From: Borrelia miyamotoi
GTDB lineage: Bacteria; Spirochaetota; Spirochaetia; Borreliales; Borreliaceae
NCBI RefSeq assembly: GCF_019668505.1
Contig: NZ_AP024371.1
Coordinates: forward strand, 248,001 to 312,000
Direction: 5' to 3'
DNA: 64,000 bases
Below the pieces are notes generated by a model. The model had not been told where the DNA came from. It ran no database searches and saw only the letters and a list, made by a program, of their open reading frames with translations. A program made the translations under genes and the position numbers. Position 1 is the stretch's first letter; each line of letters opens with the position of its first letter. This document shows, in pieces, positions 36,590 to 46,121 of the stretch.

Positions 36590-38680
36590 CTACTCTTCAA
36601 CCTCTACCGTTTTAAGCACATTAACTTTAACATTTTTTGGAACCTCTAAAACAGATATAACAACAATATCTGAAAGCTCTCTACTTGTTAATACCTTTAT
36701 TACAGGTCTTGCGGATTCACTAGATAGTATAACAGGATAATACCCTTGTGATTGAACCTGATTTACAAATTTAAAAAGTTCATAAATAAACTTAGTCCTC
36801 AAATTTGCATCAAGAGAACTTACAAGATCATTATTAGCCTCAAAGCGCGAATCAATTATTTTCTGCTCAAATTCTGGATTTATTGTTATTACATTAAGCT
36901 CTAAATTGGAGTCCAAATATCCACTAACTATTTGTCTTCCAATTGCTTGCCTAGACTTTTCAATCAAAAAAAATGTATTTTTAGTAACACTTGTAAAGTC
37001 AGCTATTGTTTCAAAAATTGTAACCAAATTACGTATTGAAACTTGCTCTCTTAAAAGACCTTGCAGCACTCTTTGAATCTCTCCAACTGAAAAATCTTTT
37101 AAAACTTCTTCAACAATAGCCCCATAATCCCTTTTAAAAACATCAAGAATATTTTGAACATCCTGACGCGTTAAAATCTCACAAGCATGCCTCTTAATAA
37201 GTTCTGTCATATGAGTAGCAATAATTGAAGGAGGATCAACTACAGTATAACCTAATTTTTCAGCAATTTCTCTTCCATTGTCATTTACCCAAAGAGATGG
37301 AAGTCCAAATGAAGGATCTTTTGTAAGTTCTCCTTCAATACCAGAATCAGAACCCACATTTATAACTAAAAACTTACCCAACTTAATTTCTCCATGCCCA
37401 ATCTCTACTCCCCTAAGCTTAAATGAATATTCATTTGGCTCAAGTCTCATATTATCCACTATTCTGATTTTAGGCACAACTATTCCAAATTCAAGAGCAA
37501 TCTCACGACGTATTTTCACAATACGATCAAGAAGTTCTGAGGTTTTTGAATCATCAACTATTGGAACAAGATTATACCCAATCTCCAAAGACAATGGATC
37601 TAATGGAACCACAGGAGCAATTTCCTTATCAGCATAACTTAATACTTGTTCTTTTTCTGCCATTTGTTTTTCATGAAATTCATTATCCTTAGCTAAGTTA
37701 GAAAGTGAATAAGCTAAACATGCCATCAAAAAACTCAAAAGAATGAGTATCAATGTAGGAAATCCCGGAAGAAATGCTAAAAATAACAAAAATCCAGCCA
37801 CAATCCAATAAACTCCTAAATAAGAAGTAAATTGTTCAGTAATCTCTCTTCCAAAACTATCCTTAGATATTGATCTAGTCACAATAAGTCCTGTTGCTGT
37901 TGATATTAATAGGGATGGAAGTTGAGAAACAAGTCCATCTCCAACAGTCAAAGATACATAATTATTTATTGCATCGTTAAAACTAAGTCCTTGAAGAGTC
38001 ATCCCTATTATAAGTCCTCCAAGGATATTGATAAGTGTTATTAAAAATCCAACCTTCACATTTCCTGAAACAAATTTAGAAGCACCATCCATAGCCCCAT
38101 AAAAATTTACTTCAGCCTGTAAATCACTTTTCTGCTTTGTGGCCTCTTCCTCTGTTAAATGCCCGGAACTATAAGCAGAATCAATCGCCATTTGTTTTCC
38201 AGGAAGAGCATCAAGAGCAAAACGAGCAGCCACTTCAGCAACCCTTGTAGAACCCTTAGTGATAACAATAAATTGAACTGCAATTATAATAAAAAATATT
38301 ATAAATCCAACAAAGAGACCCTGAGGGCCAGAACTTCCAACAACAAATGTTCCAAAGGCCCTTATCATTTGACCATCAAAACTCATTCCTTTTGTTAAAA
38401 TTAATCTGGTAGAAGAAACATTTAAAACAAGACCAAAAATAGTCATAACAAGTAAAAGTGTTGGAAAAATCGAAAAATCAAGTGATCGCTTAGAATAAAG
38501 AACAATTAAAATAATTAAAAGACTTAATACTAAATTAACCACAATCAAAGCATCTAAAATAAACGCAGGAAGTGGCAAAATAAATCCAGCAACAATAAGT
38601 ATTAGCCCAATCGAAACTATTAAGTCTGATTTATTACTAAGTCCCAAATAGCCTAATACAGAATTTTTACTTGCATCCAA
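36590..38680 (-). CDS. flhA: Flagellar export gate protein FlhA
   Basis: 696 residues, normal length. An N-terminal half of eight membrane helices contains the conserved FHIPEP-like region around GSTRVAEVAARFALDALPGKQMAIDS. The cytoplasmic C-terminal domain, from about 360, docks export chaperones. FlhA forms the nonameric ring of the flagellar type III export gate. The start codon is TTG at 38680 with a GAGG site about 8 bp before. It lies 15 bp after flhB and is followed by flhF. Confidence 0.96.
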   Translation of the reverse strand: MDASKNSVLGYLGLSNKSDLIVSIGLILIVAGFILPLPAFILDALIVVNLVLSLLIILIVLYSKRSLDFSIFPTLLLVMTIFGLVLNVSSTRLILTKGMSFDGQMIRAFGTFVVGSSGPQGLFVGFIIFFIIIAVQFIVITKGSTRVAEVAARFALDALPGKQMAIDSAYSSGHLTEEEATKQKSDLQAEVNFYGAMDGASKFVSGNVKVGFLITLINILGGLIIGMTLQGLSFNDAINNYVSLTVGDGLVSQLPSLLISTATGLIVTRSISKDSFGREITEQFTSYLGVYWIVAGFLLFLAFLPGFPTLILILLSFLMACLAYSLSNLAKDNEFHEKQMAEKEQVLSYADKEIAPVVPLDPLSLEIGYNLVPIVDDSKTSELLDRIVKIRREIALEFGIVVPKIRIVDNMRLEPNEYSFKLRGVEIGHGEIKLGKFLVINVGSDSGIEGELTKDPSFGLPSLWVNDNGREIAEKLGYTVVDPPSIIATHMTELIKRHACEILTRQDVQNILDVFKRDYGAIVEEVLKDFSVGEIQRVLQGLLREQVSIRNLVTIFETIADFTSVTKNTFFLIEKSRQAIGRQIVSGYLDSNLELNVITINPEFEQKIIDSRFEANNDLVSSLDANLRTKFIYELFKFVNQVQSQGYYPVILSSESARPVIKVLTSRELSDIVVISVLEVPKNVKVNVLKTVEVEE

Positions 38681-38695
38681 AAACTCAACCTCTAA

Positions 38696-39811
38696 TTAAA
38701 TTTTAGTAATAGAATATACTTTAACAAGAATTTTAGAAACAACTTCCCAATATTCTCTTGGAATTTCCTCATTGATATCAACATTAGCATAAAGATCCCT
38801 TGCAAGCGGTTTATTTTCCATCACAGGAATACCATTTTCCTTTGCAATTTGTTTAATTACAAATGCAATTTGATCTTGACCCTTTGCAAGCACTTTTGGT
38901 GCTAACATAGTATTACTATCCCACTTAATAGCAATAGCAAAATGCTCCGGATTCGTAATTACTACATCCGCTTGAGGAACTACTACCCTCAAGTTAGTAT
39001 TTAAAATTTTTCTCATTCTCTCACGCATTCTAGAACGAAGTAAAGGATCTCCTTCTATTCCTCTTCTCTCTCTTTTTACCTCTTCTTTTGTCATTTTCAA
39101 ATTTTCAATATAACGAATTTTTTGAAAAAAATAATCCAGAACACTAATACCTATCAACACTATAAATGAAAAAAAACATATTCTGTAAGCAAGACTTAAT
39201 ATAACAGAAATACCATCTTCAAGACTGTACTCAGATATTCTTGAAATTTTACCTATGTTGCCTTTTAGCATAATGTAATATATGAAGGATATTATAACAA
39301 CTTTTGATAAACTTTTAAACAAAGTAAAAAAAGCATCTAATGACCCAAAAGAATTTTTTATCCACTTTGAAAAATTTGGACTCACTCTACTCCAATTGGG
39401 AGACACAGGCTTAAAAGTAATAAAAAAACCAACCTGAATGACATTAATTAAAAAATTAACTATAAATGATATTAAAAGAAATATAATTACATACCTAAAC
39501 ATTGGTCTAATATATGCAAAACTTAATGAATAAACACTAATTGACATTATTTCTGGAAGCTTGCTGGCCTGCCATTTAAAGATACCAACTAATTCCTTAG
39601 AAAGATAAGATAACATAAAGAAAAATACAGCAAACAATATAAAAAGAGTAACCGTTGAATTAATCTCTGTTGACTTTAATACATAACCATCTTTCCTTGC
39701 TTTTTGCTTTTTCTGATCAGTAGGAAGCTCAGTTCTTCCCTCATCCTCTGAGGCAAAAAAATTAAGGGGTATATACCAATTTTTACTTAAGAATTCACTC
39801 CTGGTACTCAT
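38696..39811 (-). CDS. flhB: Flagellar export switch protein FlhB
   Basis: 371 residues. Four membrane helices (about 50-240) are followed by a cytoplasmic autocleaving domain. The cleavage site, NPTH in most bacteria, reads N287-P288-E289-H290 here; the cut lies after Asn, so the Thr-to-Glu change need not stop it. FlhB controls the change of export from rod/hook to filament substrates together with FliK. The N-terminus begins with an AxxKTELPTxKKxxxAR-like box (GRTELPTDQKKQKARKDG). The ATG overlaps the fliR stop (ATGA). It is intact. Confidence 0.95.
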   Translation of the reverse strand: MSTRSEFLSKNWYIPLNFFASEDEGRTELPTDQKKQKARKDGYVLKSTEINSTVTLFILFAVFFFMLSYLSKELVGIFKWQASKLPEIMSISVYSLSFAYIRPMFRYVIIFLLISFIVNFLINVIQVGFFITFKPVSPNWSRVSPNFSKWIKNSFGSLDAFFTLFKSLSKVVIISFIYYIMLKGNIGKISRISEYSLEDGISVILSLAYRICFFSFIVLIGISVLDYFFQKIRYIENLKMTKEEVKRERRGIEGDPLLRSRMRERMRKILNTNLRVVVPQADVVITNPEHFAIAIKWDSNTMLAPKVLAKGQDQIAFVIKQIAKENGIPVMENKPLARDLYANVDINEEIPREYWEVVSKILVKVYSITKI

Positions 39812-40596
39812 TTCAAACTCCTAGAAAACAAATTTAAAGCATTTTGCAGAGAGCCTAAAGCAAGTTCAATCACTCTATTAACAGACATTACCAAACTTGG
39901 GAAACCAATATATAAAACAATTAATCCTAACCCCAATGAAACTGAAAAGCTAACCATTAATAAATTAATCTGAGGAGAAATCTTTGAAAGTATACCTAAA
40001 ATCAGATATAAAAGTAAAAGTACTCCCAATATTGGAAGAGAAATTACTAAAGCTTTTTCAAAAAGAATAGCAAAAGAATAAAATATTAACTTAATAAATT
40101 CATAACTTTTTACATTAACCATATTTTCGACTCTAACATTTAAAACAGAATCATGCACCCCAATCATAAAAAAACGTAATAAAAAATCATTTGATAAAAA
40201 CAAAAGCAAAAAAAGATAAGTAAATATTTGAGATATTACCAAATTATCTTCTTCTGCAAACACATCAAAAATATTTGTATAAGCAAGCCCCATCTGATTT
40301 GAGAAAAAAAATCCAAGCAAATGAAACACACTAAAAATTATGCTTACAAAAAAAGCCTGAATAAGCCCCAAAATGGCTTCTCCTAGTAATATTAATGCAA
40401 ATGCAATTAAATTATCTAAAGGATAAATAACATTAACCTTGTCTACAACAATGACAGATATAATTAAAGAAAAGAAAAAATTTAAATAACTAATTCTTAT
40501 AGTTGAAAAAAAAGGTGAAAATCTTAAAAAAAGAAAAATTCTAATAAACAAAGGTAAAATTACAAAAGATTTTAAAACTAAAAAATCTATATTCAT
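39808..40596 (-). CDS. fliR: Flagellar export protein FliR
   Basis: 262 residues with about six hydrophobic helices and the FliR pattern. The N-terminal FLRFSPFFSTIRI matches the R-x-x-x-x-x-P box, QMGLAYTNIFD is the MGF-like motif, and the end ELALGSLQNALNLFSRSL is typical. It forms the core of the export pore with FliP and FliQ. It is followed by flhB with a 4-bp overlap and preceded by fliQ by 3 bp. Order fliP-fliQ-fliR-flhB-flhA is the usual one. Confidence 0.94.
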   Translation of the reverse strand: MNIDFLVLKSFVILPLFIRIFLFLRFSPFFSTIRISYLNFFFSLIISVIVVDKVNVIYPLDNLIAFALILLGEAILGLIQAFFVSIIFSVFHLLGFFFSNQMGLAYTNIFDVFAEEDNLVISQIFTYLFLLLFLSNDFLLRFFMIGVHDSVLNVRVENMVNVKSYEFIKLIFYSFAILFEKALVISLPILGVLLLLYLILGILSKISPQINLLMVSFSVSLGLGLIVLYIGFPSLVMSVNRVIELALGSLQNALNLFSRSLK

Positions 40597-40599
40597 ACG

Positions 40600-40863
40600 T
40601 TATATATTTTGTATTTGACTAAAAAGTACAAAAGCAAATTGCATAAGCTTTTTTAAAATCCAAGGACCAAATAAAACAAGAGTTAAAAGTATTATAATAA
40701 TTTTAGGAATAAAACTAAGTGTTTGATCCTGAATCGACGTAATAGCCTGAAAAATTGAAACCAAAAGACCAACTATAAGCGCTGTAATTAACATTGGAGC
40801 TGATAGAATAATAATATTTTCAATAGAAATCCTAATGAGATAAATGATTTGACCCGTTGTCAC
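40600..40863 (-). CDS. fliQ: Flagellar export protein FliQ
   Basis: 87 residues with two membrane helices, full FliQ length. The typical block GLLVSIFQAITSIQDQTLSFIPK (G-L-x-V-x-x-x-Q-A-x-T-x-I-x-E/D-x-T-L) is intact. It packs around the FliP/FliR pore. The start is GTG at 40863, 9 bp after the fliP stop, with a GAGG site. It is followed by fliR after 3 bp. Confidence 0.96.
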   Translation of the reverse strand: MTTGQIIYLIRISIENIIILSAPMLITALIVGLLVSIFQAITSIQDQTLSFIPKIIIILLTLVLFGPWILKKLMQFAFVLFSQIQNI

Positions 40864-40872
40864 CTAAAATCC

Positions 40873-41637
40873 TCACATGAAACTTTTCACAAGTCCACTA
40901 GTAATTAAAGTCCAACCATCTACCATTACAAAAAGAATAAGTTTAAATGGTAAAGATATCATTACAGGTGGCAACATTATCATCCCCATTGCCATCAAAA
41001 CCGCAGATACAACAATGTCTATTACTATGAACGGTAGAAATATCAAAATACCCATTTTAAAAGCAATTTTCAGTTCATGCAAAATAAAAGACGCAATAAG
41101 AACATGGGTTGGAACTTCACTAAAATTTTTAGGCCTAGAATAATTGCTAATTTTCATAAATAACCTAATCTCTTCATGTCTGCTATTAGACATCTGCTTA
41201 TACATAAAATTTCTAAGGGGAGCAATTCCTTTATCATAAAACTGATTAAACCCTATTTTTGATTCCTTAAGAGGCAAATATGCATCTTTATATATTATGT
41301 TAAAAGTTGGCCACATAGTGAAAATAGTTAAAAATAGAGCCAATCCCATTATTATCTGATTTGGTGGTGATTGTTGAAGTGATAATGCTCTTCTAATAAA
41401 ATCTAATACTATTGCTATCCTTAAAAAGGAAGTCATTAATACTAAAAAAGCTGGAGAAAGAGTTATTATAGTTAATATTAATAAAAGCTGCAAAGGAAAA
41501 ATTATTCCACTACCACCAGAATTTACAAAATCAACAAACGGGAAATTTAGACCATTAGTAGGTTGTAAAGACTTGGTTTGCGCAAATAAAAGATTCATAG
41601 CACCAAAAAACAAAAAAAGACTTAATTTTTTATTCAA
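40873..41637 (-). CDS. fliP: Flagellar export protein FliP
   Basis: 254 residues, standard length. An N-terminal signal peptide ends near NLLFAQ. Three further membrane segments and the FliP signatures follow: a TSFLRIAIVLDFIR block near 70 and an IGILIFLPFIVIDIVVSAVL block near 185. FliP forms the pentameric export pore. The start is TTG at 41637 with an AGAGGTT site. It is 9 bp downstream of fliO and the order fliO-P-Q-R is as in other bacteria. Confidence 0.95.
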   Translation of the reverse strand: MNKKLSLFLFFGAMNLLFAQTKSLQPTNGLNFPFVDFVNSGGSGIIFPLQLLLILTIITLSPAFLVLMTSFLRIAIVLDFIRRALSLQQSPPNQIIMGLALFLTIFTMWPTFNIIYKDAYLPLKESKIGFNQFYDKGIAPLRNFMYKQMSNSRHEEIRLFMKISNYSRPKNFSEVPTHVLIASFILHELKIAFKMGILIFLPFIVIDIVVSAVLMAMGMIMLPPVMISLPFKLILFVMVDGWTLITSGLVKSFM

Positions 41638-41646
41638 ATTTAACCT

Positions 41647-42285
41647 CTAAAACTTCTTCAGCCTGTCTTGTTTACTTTTCAAAGAAGCCTCAATATCATT
41701 TTCTAACTCTGTATATTCAGTTTCATTAAATGATGAATTATCTTTATTATATTTCCCCAATATTTTATTAAAAATTAACTTGAAAGAACTTACATTGCTA
41801 CTCTTAACTTTGTCAAGTTCAAATTCCAAATTGTCCAACTCTTCACCCTGCCTAATTTCCCTTAACAAAACAGAAGAATTACCTGAAACTAAAAATACAT
41901 AAATACTGCCTAGTATATTAATAATCCTTATAGAGTTTTTATTATCTATTTCGTAAAAAGCAATCTCTCTTATAAAAGCTGATTTATCATCATTCTTGAC
42001 CTTTTTATGATTCAAGATCATTTTTTTGCATAACAACATACAAACAAGAAAAAAAAGAAAAAACAAAAATATAGTAACTAAATCTGAAATATTAAAAAAT
42101 GATATATTTTGTATATCCTTATTATTTAAATTCGTCTTATCATCTCCAAGTATTGGTAAATTAACTTCATTCTCTAAGCTAGAAGTAGCAATATCTAAAT
42201 CAAACTTATTTTCCCGTGCAAACAAATTCTCAAAAGTAATAAACATAAAAAAAAATAAAAACTTAAGTAAAGCTAACTTACTCAT
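41647..42285 (-). CDS. fliO: Flagellar biosynthesis protein FliO (FliZ in Borrelia)
   Basis: 212 residues. A signal-like N-terminus is followed by a periplasmic stretch of ~45 residues, one membrane helix at about 65-88, and a cytoplasmic domain with [23 protein letters not shown], the FliO fold. FliO assists assembly of the FliP ring. In Borrelia literature the gene is called fliZ. Its ATG overlaps the fliN stop by 8 bp and fliP follows after 9 bp. Sequence identity with FliO of other phyla is low, so part of the call rests on position and layout. Confidence 0.85.
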   Translation of the reverse strand: MSKLALLKFLFFFMFITFENLFARENKFDLDIATSSLENEVNLPILGDDKTNLNNKDIQNISFFNISDLVTIFLFFLFFLVCMLLCKKMILNHKKVKNDDKSAFIREIAFYEIDNKNSIRIINILGSIYVFLVSGNSSVLLREIRQGEELDNLEFELDKVKSSNVSSFKLIFNKILGKYNKDNSSFNETEYTELENDIEASLKSKQDRLKKF

Positions 42286-42622
42286 TTTTAATTTTAATTA
42301 TTTCGGTAATTCTAACACCAAAATTTTCATCAATTACAACAACCTCTCCTTTAGCTATTACTTTGCTATTTACCAAAATATCTACTGGCTCCCCAGCAAG
42401 TTTATCAAGCGTAATAATAGTTCCCTCAGACATGCCAAGTATATCTTTTATTTTACGCTCAGTCCTTCCAAGTTCAACAGTAACTTGCATGGAAACATCC
42501 ATCAAAAGACCAAAATTACTAGGATCAACACCCTCTGGCAAAGTATCAATTAAATCAGGAAGTTTAACACCCTTGATCTCAGGTTTTTCTTCACCGATAT
42601 TACTATTATCATCTACAGCCAT
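42278..42622 (-). CDS. fliN: Flagellar switch protein FliN
   Basis: 114 residues. The C-terminal SpoA domain reads [20 protein letters not shown], then [20 protein letters not shown] and FGVRITEII, all as in FliN. It forms the C-ring bottom and binds FliH. A strong GAGGTG site lies before ATG 42622. It sits 42 bp after fliM and overlaps fliO. FliN without any fused CheC part is normal in Borrelia. Confidence 0.96.
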   Translation of the reverse strand: MAVDDNSNIGEEKPEIKGVKLPDLIDTLPEGVDPSNFGLLMDVSMQVTVELGRTERKIKDILGMSEGTIITLDKLAGEPVDILVNSKVIAKGEVVVIDENFGVRITEIIKIKNE

Positions 42623-42664
42623 TAATTCACCTCTTCATTAAACTCATTAAACTTTTAGAACACT

Positions 42665-43723
42665 CTATTCAACTTCTTCTGTTAGTTCCTTTAACAAATC
42701 GAAATCCTCTATTTCACCGACTTTCTCTGTAATCTGAACCGAAATCTTATTTCCAACAAGGCCCATCCTACATTTAAATTTTTCTTTAGTTCCTACTTTT
42801 AAGGTTAAATCCTTATTGATTGGAGAATTTTCAAGATTAAGCACATCACCTTTTTCTAAGGATAATATTTCTTTTACCTTTAACTTAACTTCTCCGATTT
42901 CAGCCACTAAAAGCATATCCGTATTCTCAAGTTTTTCCCTCAGTACATCAAGATTCTCACTAGTAGTACCTACACCAATTAAAGAATGCCAATACCTTGT
43001 TGAAAGCTTAGATACAATAGGCTCTATTGTAATATAAGGCAAACAAAAATTCATAAGCCCTTCAACCTTGCCTATTTTAACCTCAAGAGTTACTAAAATC
43101 ACCATTTCTGTTGGAGGAACTATCTGAGCAAATTGAGGATTAACCTCTATGTGCCCAAAACGAGGCCTAAGATCAACTACCTGAGACCAAGCTTCTCTCA
43201 TATTAGCAAGTATACGAATAATAACACTTTCCATGACAGATTGCTCTATTTCTGTTAAATCTCTACTCTTATCCTTAATAGTATCTCCATCCCCTCCAAA
43301 AAGCCTATCAACTATTGCAAATGCAATGGTTGGATCAACTTCAAATATAGCAGAACCCTTAAGAGGATCCATGTTAATTATTGCAAGGGTAGTAGGATTT
43401 GGAATAGACCTAATAAACTCCTCATAAGTCAACTGATCAACTGAAGCTACATGCACATGAACCATTTTCCTCAAAAGTGCTGACAGCGAAGTTGTGGTAT
43501 ATCTTGCAAAAGCTTCATGAAAACTTGATACTGTTCTTACTTGCTCTTTTGAGAATTTGTCTGGTCTTTTAAAATCATAAACTTTAACTTTCTGCTTCTT
43601 ACCCATAGGACTGGATATAATATTAGAAAGTGAATCATCTGATGACAAATTATCAGATGAATTAATAGATTCTAAAAGACTATCTATATCATCTTGTGAT
43701 AATGCTCCTGGATTACCTGCCAT
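42665..43723 (-). CDS. fliM: Flagellar switch protein FliM
   Basis: 352 residues. The N-terminal CheY-binding peptide is LSQDDIDSLLESI at 8-20. The middle CheC-like domain has FARYTTTSLSALLRKMVHVH, and the C-terminal SpoA domain (about 260-340) binds FliN. FliM transmits CheY-P binding to a change of rotation. It is 18 bp after fliL with an AAGGAA site before ATG 43723, and fliN follows. Confidence 0.96.
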   Translation of the reverse strand: MAGNPGALSQDDIDSLLESINSSDNLSSDDSLSNIISSPMGKKQKVKVYDFKRPDKFSKEQVRTVSSFHEAFARYTTTSLSALLRKMVHVHVASVDQLTYEEFIRSIPNPTTLAIINMDPLKGSAIFEVDPTIAFAIVDRLFGGDGDTIKDKSRDLTEIEQSVMESVIIRILANMREAWSQVVDLRPRFGHIEVNPQFAQIVPPTEMVILVTLEVKIGKVEGLMNFCLPYITIEPIVSKLSTRYWHSLIGVGTTSENLDVLREKLENTDMLLVAEIGEVKLKVKEILSLEKGDVLNLENSPINKDLTLKVGTKEKFKCRMGLVGNKISVQITEKVGEIEDFDLLKELTEEVE

Positions 43724-43741
43724 TTAAAATTCCTTTTAAAA

Positions 43742-44275
43742 TCACATATCAAAAATATCAATTTGTGTTAAGGCTATCTCTTCAATTTCACCATTTCTAA
43801 GAATACTATTAATTCTAGCCTTAATTTCAGCTTTAATCTGACTTTCGTTCTTTATCTCTTGACCTGTCCTTTGACTAAAATATTCTCTAATAACATCTTT
43901 TAAGCGTACCTTTTGTCTTCCAAGCTCACTTAAAATGTTTACATTATTCTCAGCATAACCTAACGCAAGTTTTATAACAAAAGCTTTGGGAGGATTATCC
44001 TGAGTAGTTCCTCTAATCTCATCTATGCTTTCATACCATATAAGCATAGGTGGTTTCCCTAAATATTCATTAGAAAAAATTGGGAAATTATTAGGTGTCT
44101 CACTTTGACTTACTACCATTTTAGAAACGAAATAAGAAACTATTATCATAATAACAACAGTAAATAGTCCTATCGCTAATATTTGCAAAATCTTTATTAT
44201 AACATCAGGTAGCAGTCCAGCTCTCTTATTATCAGCGACATCTACATCAATGTTACCATCGTCTTCATCAGGCAT
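43742..44275 (-). CDS. fliL: Flagellar basal-body-associated protein FliL
   Basis: 177 residues with one membrane helix at about 30-55 and a periplasmic stomatin-like domain. KAFVIKLALGYAENN and LRKLKDVIREYFSQRT-like segments fit the family (V-x-L-x-L-x(n)-I-R-x-x-I). It surrounds and stabilises the MotAB stator ring. It follows motB after 41 bp and has an AGGAGGTAAT site. The first ~20 residues are acidic. Confidence 0.92.
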   Translation of the reverse strand: MPDEDDGNIDVDVADNKRAGLLPDVIIKILQILAIGLFTVVIMIIVSYFVSKMVVSQSETPNNFPIFSNEYLGKPPMLIWYESIDEIRGTTQDNPPKAFVIKLALGYAENNVNILSELGRQKVRLKDVIREYFSQRTGQEIKNESQIKAEIKARINSILRNGEIEEIALTQIDIFDM

Positions 44276-44316
44276 ATTACCTCCTATAAATTTCTTCTTT
44301 AATTGTTAAAATATCA

Positions 44317-45102
44317 TTATTGTTCAATGCTTTTAGCAGAACTCAAAGAAGCATCACTAGTAATTAAAATATCTATTCTTCTATTATAAGCTCTGCCTTC
44401 AGGAGTATCATCTGTAGCAACTGGCCTACTGCCTGCAAATCCAGATACCTCAAATTTACTCTCAATACTTTTTAATCTAGACTGATCAGTGTAATTTAAT
44501 ATCTGCTCTAACATGTTTACTGCTCTTGCTGATGAAAGCTCCCAATTACTCTTCCAAATTCCATTTATATTAACATTAACATTATCTGTATGCCCTTCAA
44601 TTTTAAAATTATACCCTTGATTATCCAAAAACCCAATAAAAGAAGCTATCTTTTGTATAGTCTCCCTGTTATCATCAAGTTTAACCTCAGCACTAGCTGA
44701 ATCAAAAAAGGCATCGGCTAAAAGAGATATAATAACACCTTGTTCATGGTGTTTAACAACAACCTTATTAGACTGAATCTTTTCAATAAACTCAATCATA
44801 GATTTGTTTTTAGATGCCTGAGATGCTTGTTTATTCTTTTCAGTAGAAGGCAAAGACATAAAATTATTACTTAAATAAGAAAGTTTATTAATATCCAATG
44901 TTTTTCCACCCCTAAAAAAGCCAGAACCCGTAAATGAAGCTGACATTATTTTTAATACATTTTCTTTGAATATAATATCGTTTAATGAAAACATAGTAAC
45001 AAAAAAAACAAGCAACAAAGTAACCATGTCTCCATATGTCAACATATATTCAGGAGAACCTTCTGAACATTTATTACACTTTTTCCTAGCTCTAAATACC
45101 AT
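44317..45102 (-). CDS. motB: Flagellar stator protein MotB
   Basis: 261 residues. One membrane helix follows a short cytoplasmic end, with the proton-binding aspartate D25 in YMLTYGDMVTLLLVFF. A linker and an OmpA-like peptidoglycan-binding domain (about 115-250) follow; NFKIEGHTDNVNVN and LSSARAVNMLE are its signatures. It anchors the stator to the wall and conducts protons with MotA. Its ATG overlaps the motA stop by one base (TAATG), with a GGAGGTG site. Confidence 0.97.
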   Translation of the reverse strand: MVFRARKKCNKCSEGSPEYMLTYGDMVTLLLVFFVTMFSLNDIIFKENVLKIMSASFTGSGFFRGGKTLDINKLSYLSNNFMSLPSTEKNKQASQASKNKSMIEFIEKIQSNKVVVKHHEQGVIISLLADAFFDSASAEVKLDDNRETIQKIASFIGFLDNQGYNFKIEGHTDNVNVNINGIWKSNWELSSARAVNMLEQILNYTDQSRLKSIESKFEVSGFAGSRPVATDDTPEGRAYNRRIDILITSDASLSSAKSIEQ

Positions 45103-45887
45103 TATTCACCTCCAAGGATATTGCCTCCAAGATGACCCCTATCTTTAGACGTTAAAAACGTCACCAATTTTTGTTCTAAAATTCTAGGATTGTCTCCTGC
45201 TTGAATTGATAAAATACCCTCAACTATCATCGTTCTAACTGACGCTTCTTCAAGATCTATAGATTCTAATTTAATTTGAATAGGATAAAACATTAAATTT
45301 GCCATTATTGTACCATAAAGAGTTGTAATAAGAGCAACAGCCATAGAAGAACCAAGTGCGGATCTATCTTCTAAATTCCCAAGAAGAGCTATAAGCCCAA
45401 TAAGTGTACCCGTCATTCCAAAAGCAGGAGCAAGCTTTGCCCAAGTTCCAAAAAGATTAGAACCAATCTTATGTCTTTCTTGCATCTGATCAAGCTCAAG
45501 ATAAAGCATAGTTCTAATTATCTCAGGATCAGCACCATCAACAACAAGTCTCATTCCAGACTTAAAAAAGGGATCACCAATCTGATCAAGCTCATCATCA
45601 AGAGACAAAAGCCCTTCTTTTCTAGCTTTTTCTGAAAGCTCCACTAAAGTCTTTATAATAGGCACCTTGTCAAAAGAACTTTTTTTGAAGAAAAACCCTA
45701 AATATGTAGGAATTCTTTTAACAGTGGGAATTTCAGAGGAAGCTAAAAGTGCAGAAAAAGAACCAACAACCGTAATAAACACAGAACTCAAATCCCAAAA
45801 AACTCCCAATCCTGTAGGAGTAAATGCCATAGAAATTAAAATAGCACCAAATCCAACTCCCCATCCAATTATACTAGCCAAATTCAT
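45102..45887 (-). CDS. motA: Flagellar stator protein MotA
   Basis: 261 residues and four membrane helices. The conserved block WAKLAPAFGMTGTLIGLIAL near 150 and the charged cytoplasmic loop with EKARKEGLLSLDDELDQIGD are present. The proline pair of the channel corresponds to the P in LAPAFGMTG and a later segment. MotA with MotB forms the proton channel that drives rotation. The start overlaps the flbD stop (ATGA), and a GGGAGT site precedes it. Confidence 0.97.
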   Translation of the reverse strand: MNLASIIGWGVGFGAILISMAFTPTGLGVFWDLSSVFITVVGSFSALLASSEIPTVKRIPTYLGFFFKKSSFDKVPIIKTLVELSEKARKEGLLSLDDELDQIGDPFFKSGMRLVVDGADPEIIRTMLYLELDQMQERHKIGSNLFGTWAKLAPAFGMTGTLIGLIALLGNLEDRSALGSSMAVALITTLYGTIMANLMFYPIQIKLESIDLEEASVRTMIVEGILSIQAGDNPRILEQKLVTFLTSKDRGHLGGNILGGE

Positions 45888-46105
45888 AGCCTAACTCCCT
45901 TATCCTCTTGTTTAACTCTGTCTATCAAAGTAATCTCTCTCCTATACACCCTGATTTTGTCTACTACCTCTACTACATTTTCTTTTACAACTACCTTCTT
46001 GCCATTCATAAGAAGAATTGTAGTATCAGGATTAGCCTCAATGCTCTCAATATGACAAGGATTTAAATAATACCCATCGCCATTAAGCTTAGTAACATAA
46101 ATCAT
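45884..46105 (-). CDS. flbD: Flagellar protein FlbD
   Basis: 73 residues, typical FlbD: MIYVTKLNGDGYYLNPCHIE then the TTILLMNGKKVVVKE segment. FlbD is a small conserved protein of unknown exact role, found between flgE and motA in spirochaetes and Gram-positives. No good ribosome site is visible before ATG 46105, so translation may depend on coupling with flgE (16-bp gap). Confidence 0.93.
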   Translation of the reverse strand: MIYVTKLNGDGYYLNPCHIESIEANPDTTILLMNGKKVVVKENVVEVVDKIRVYRREITLIDRVKQEDKGVRL

Positions 46106-46121
46106 AAACTAAAACTAAAAA

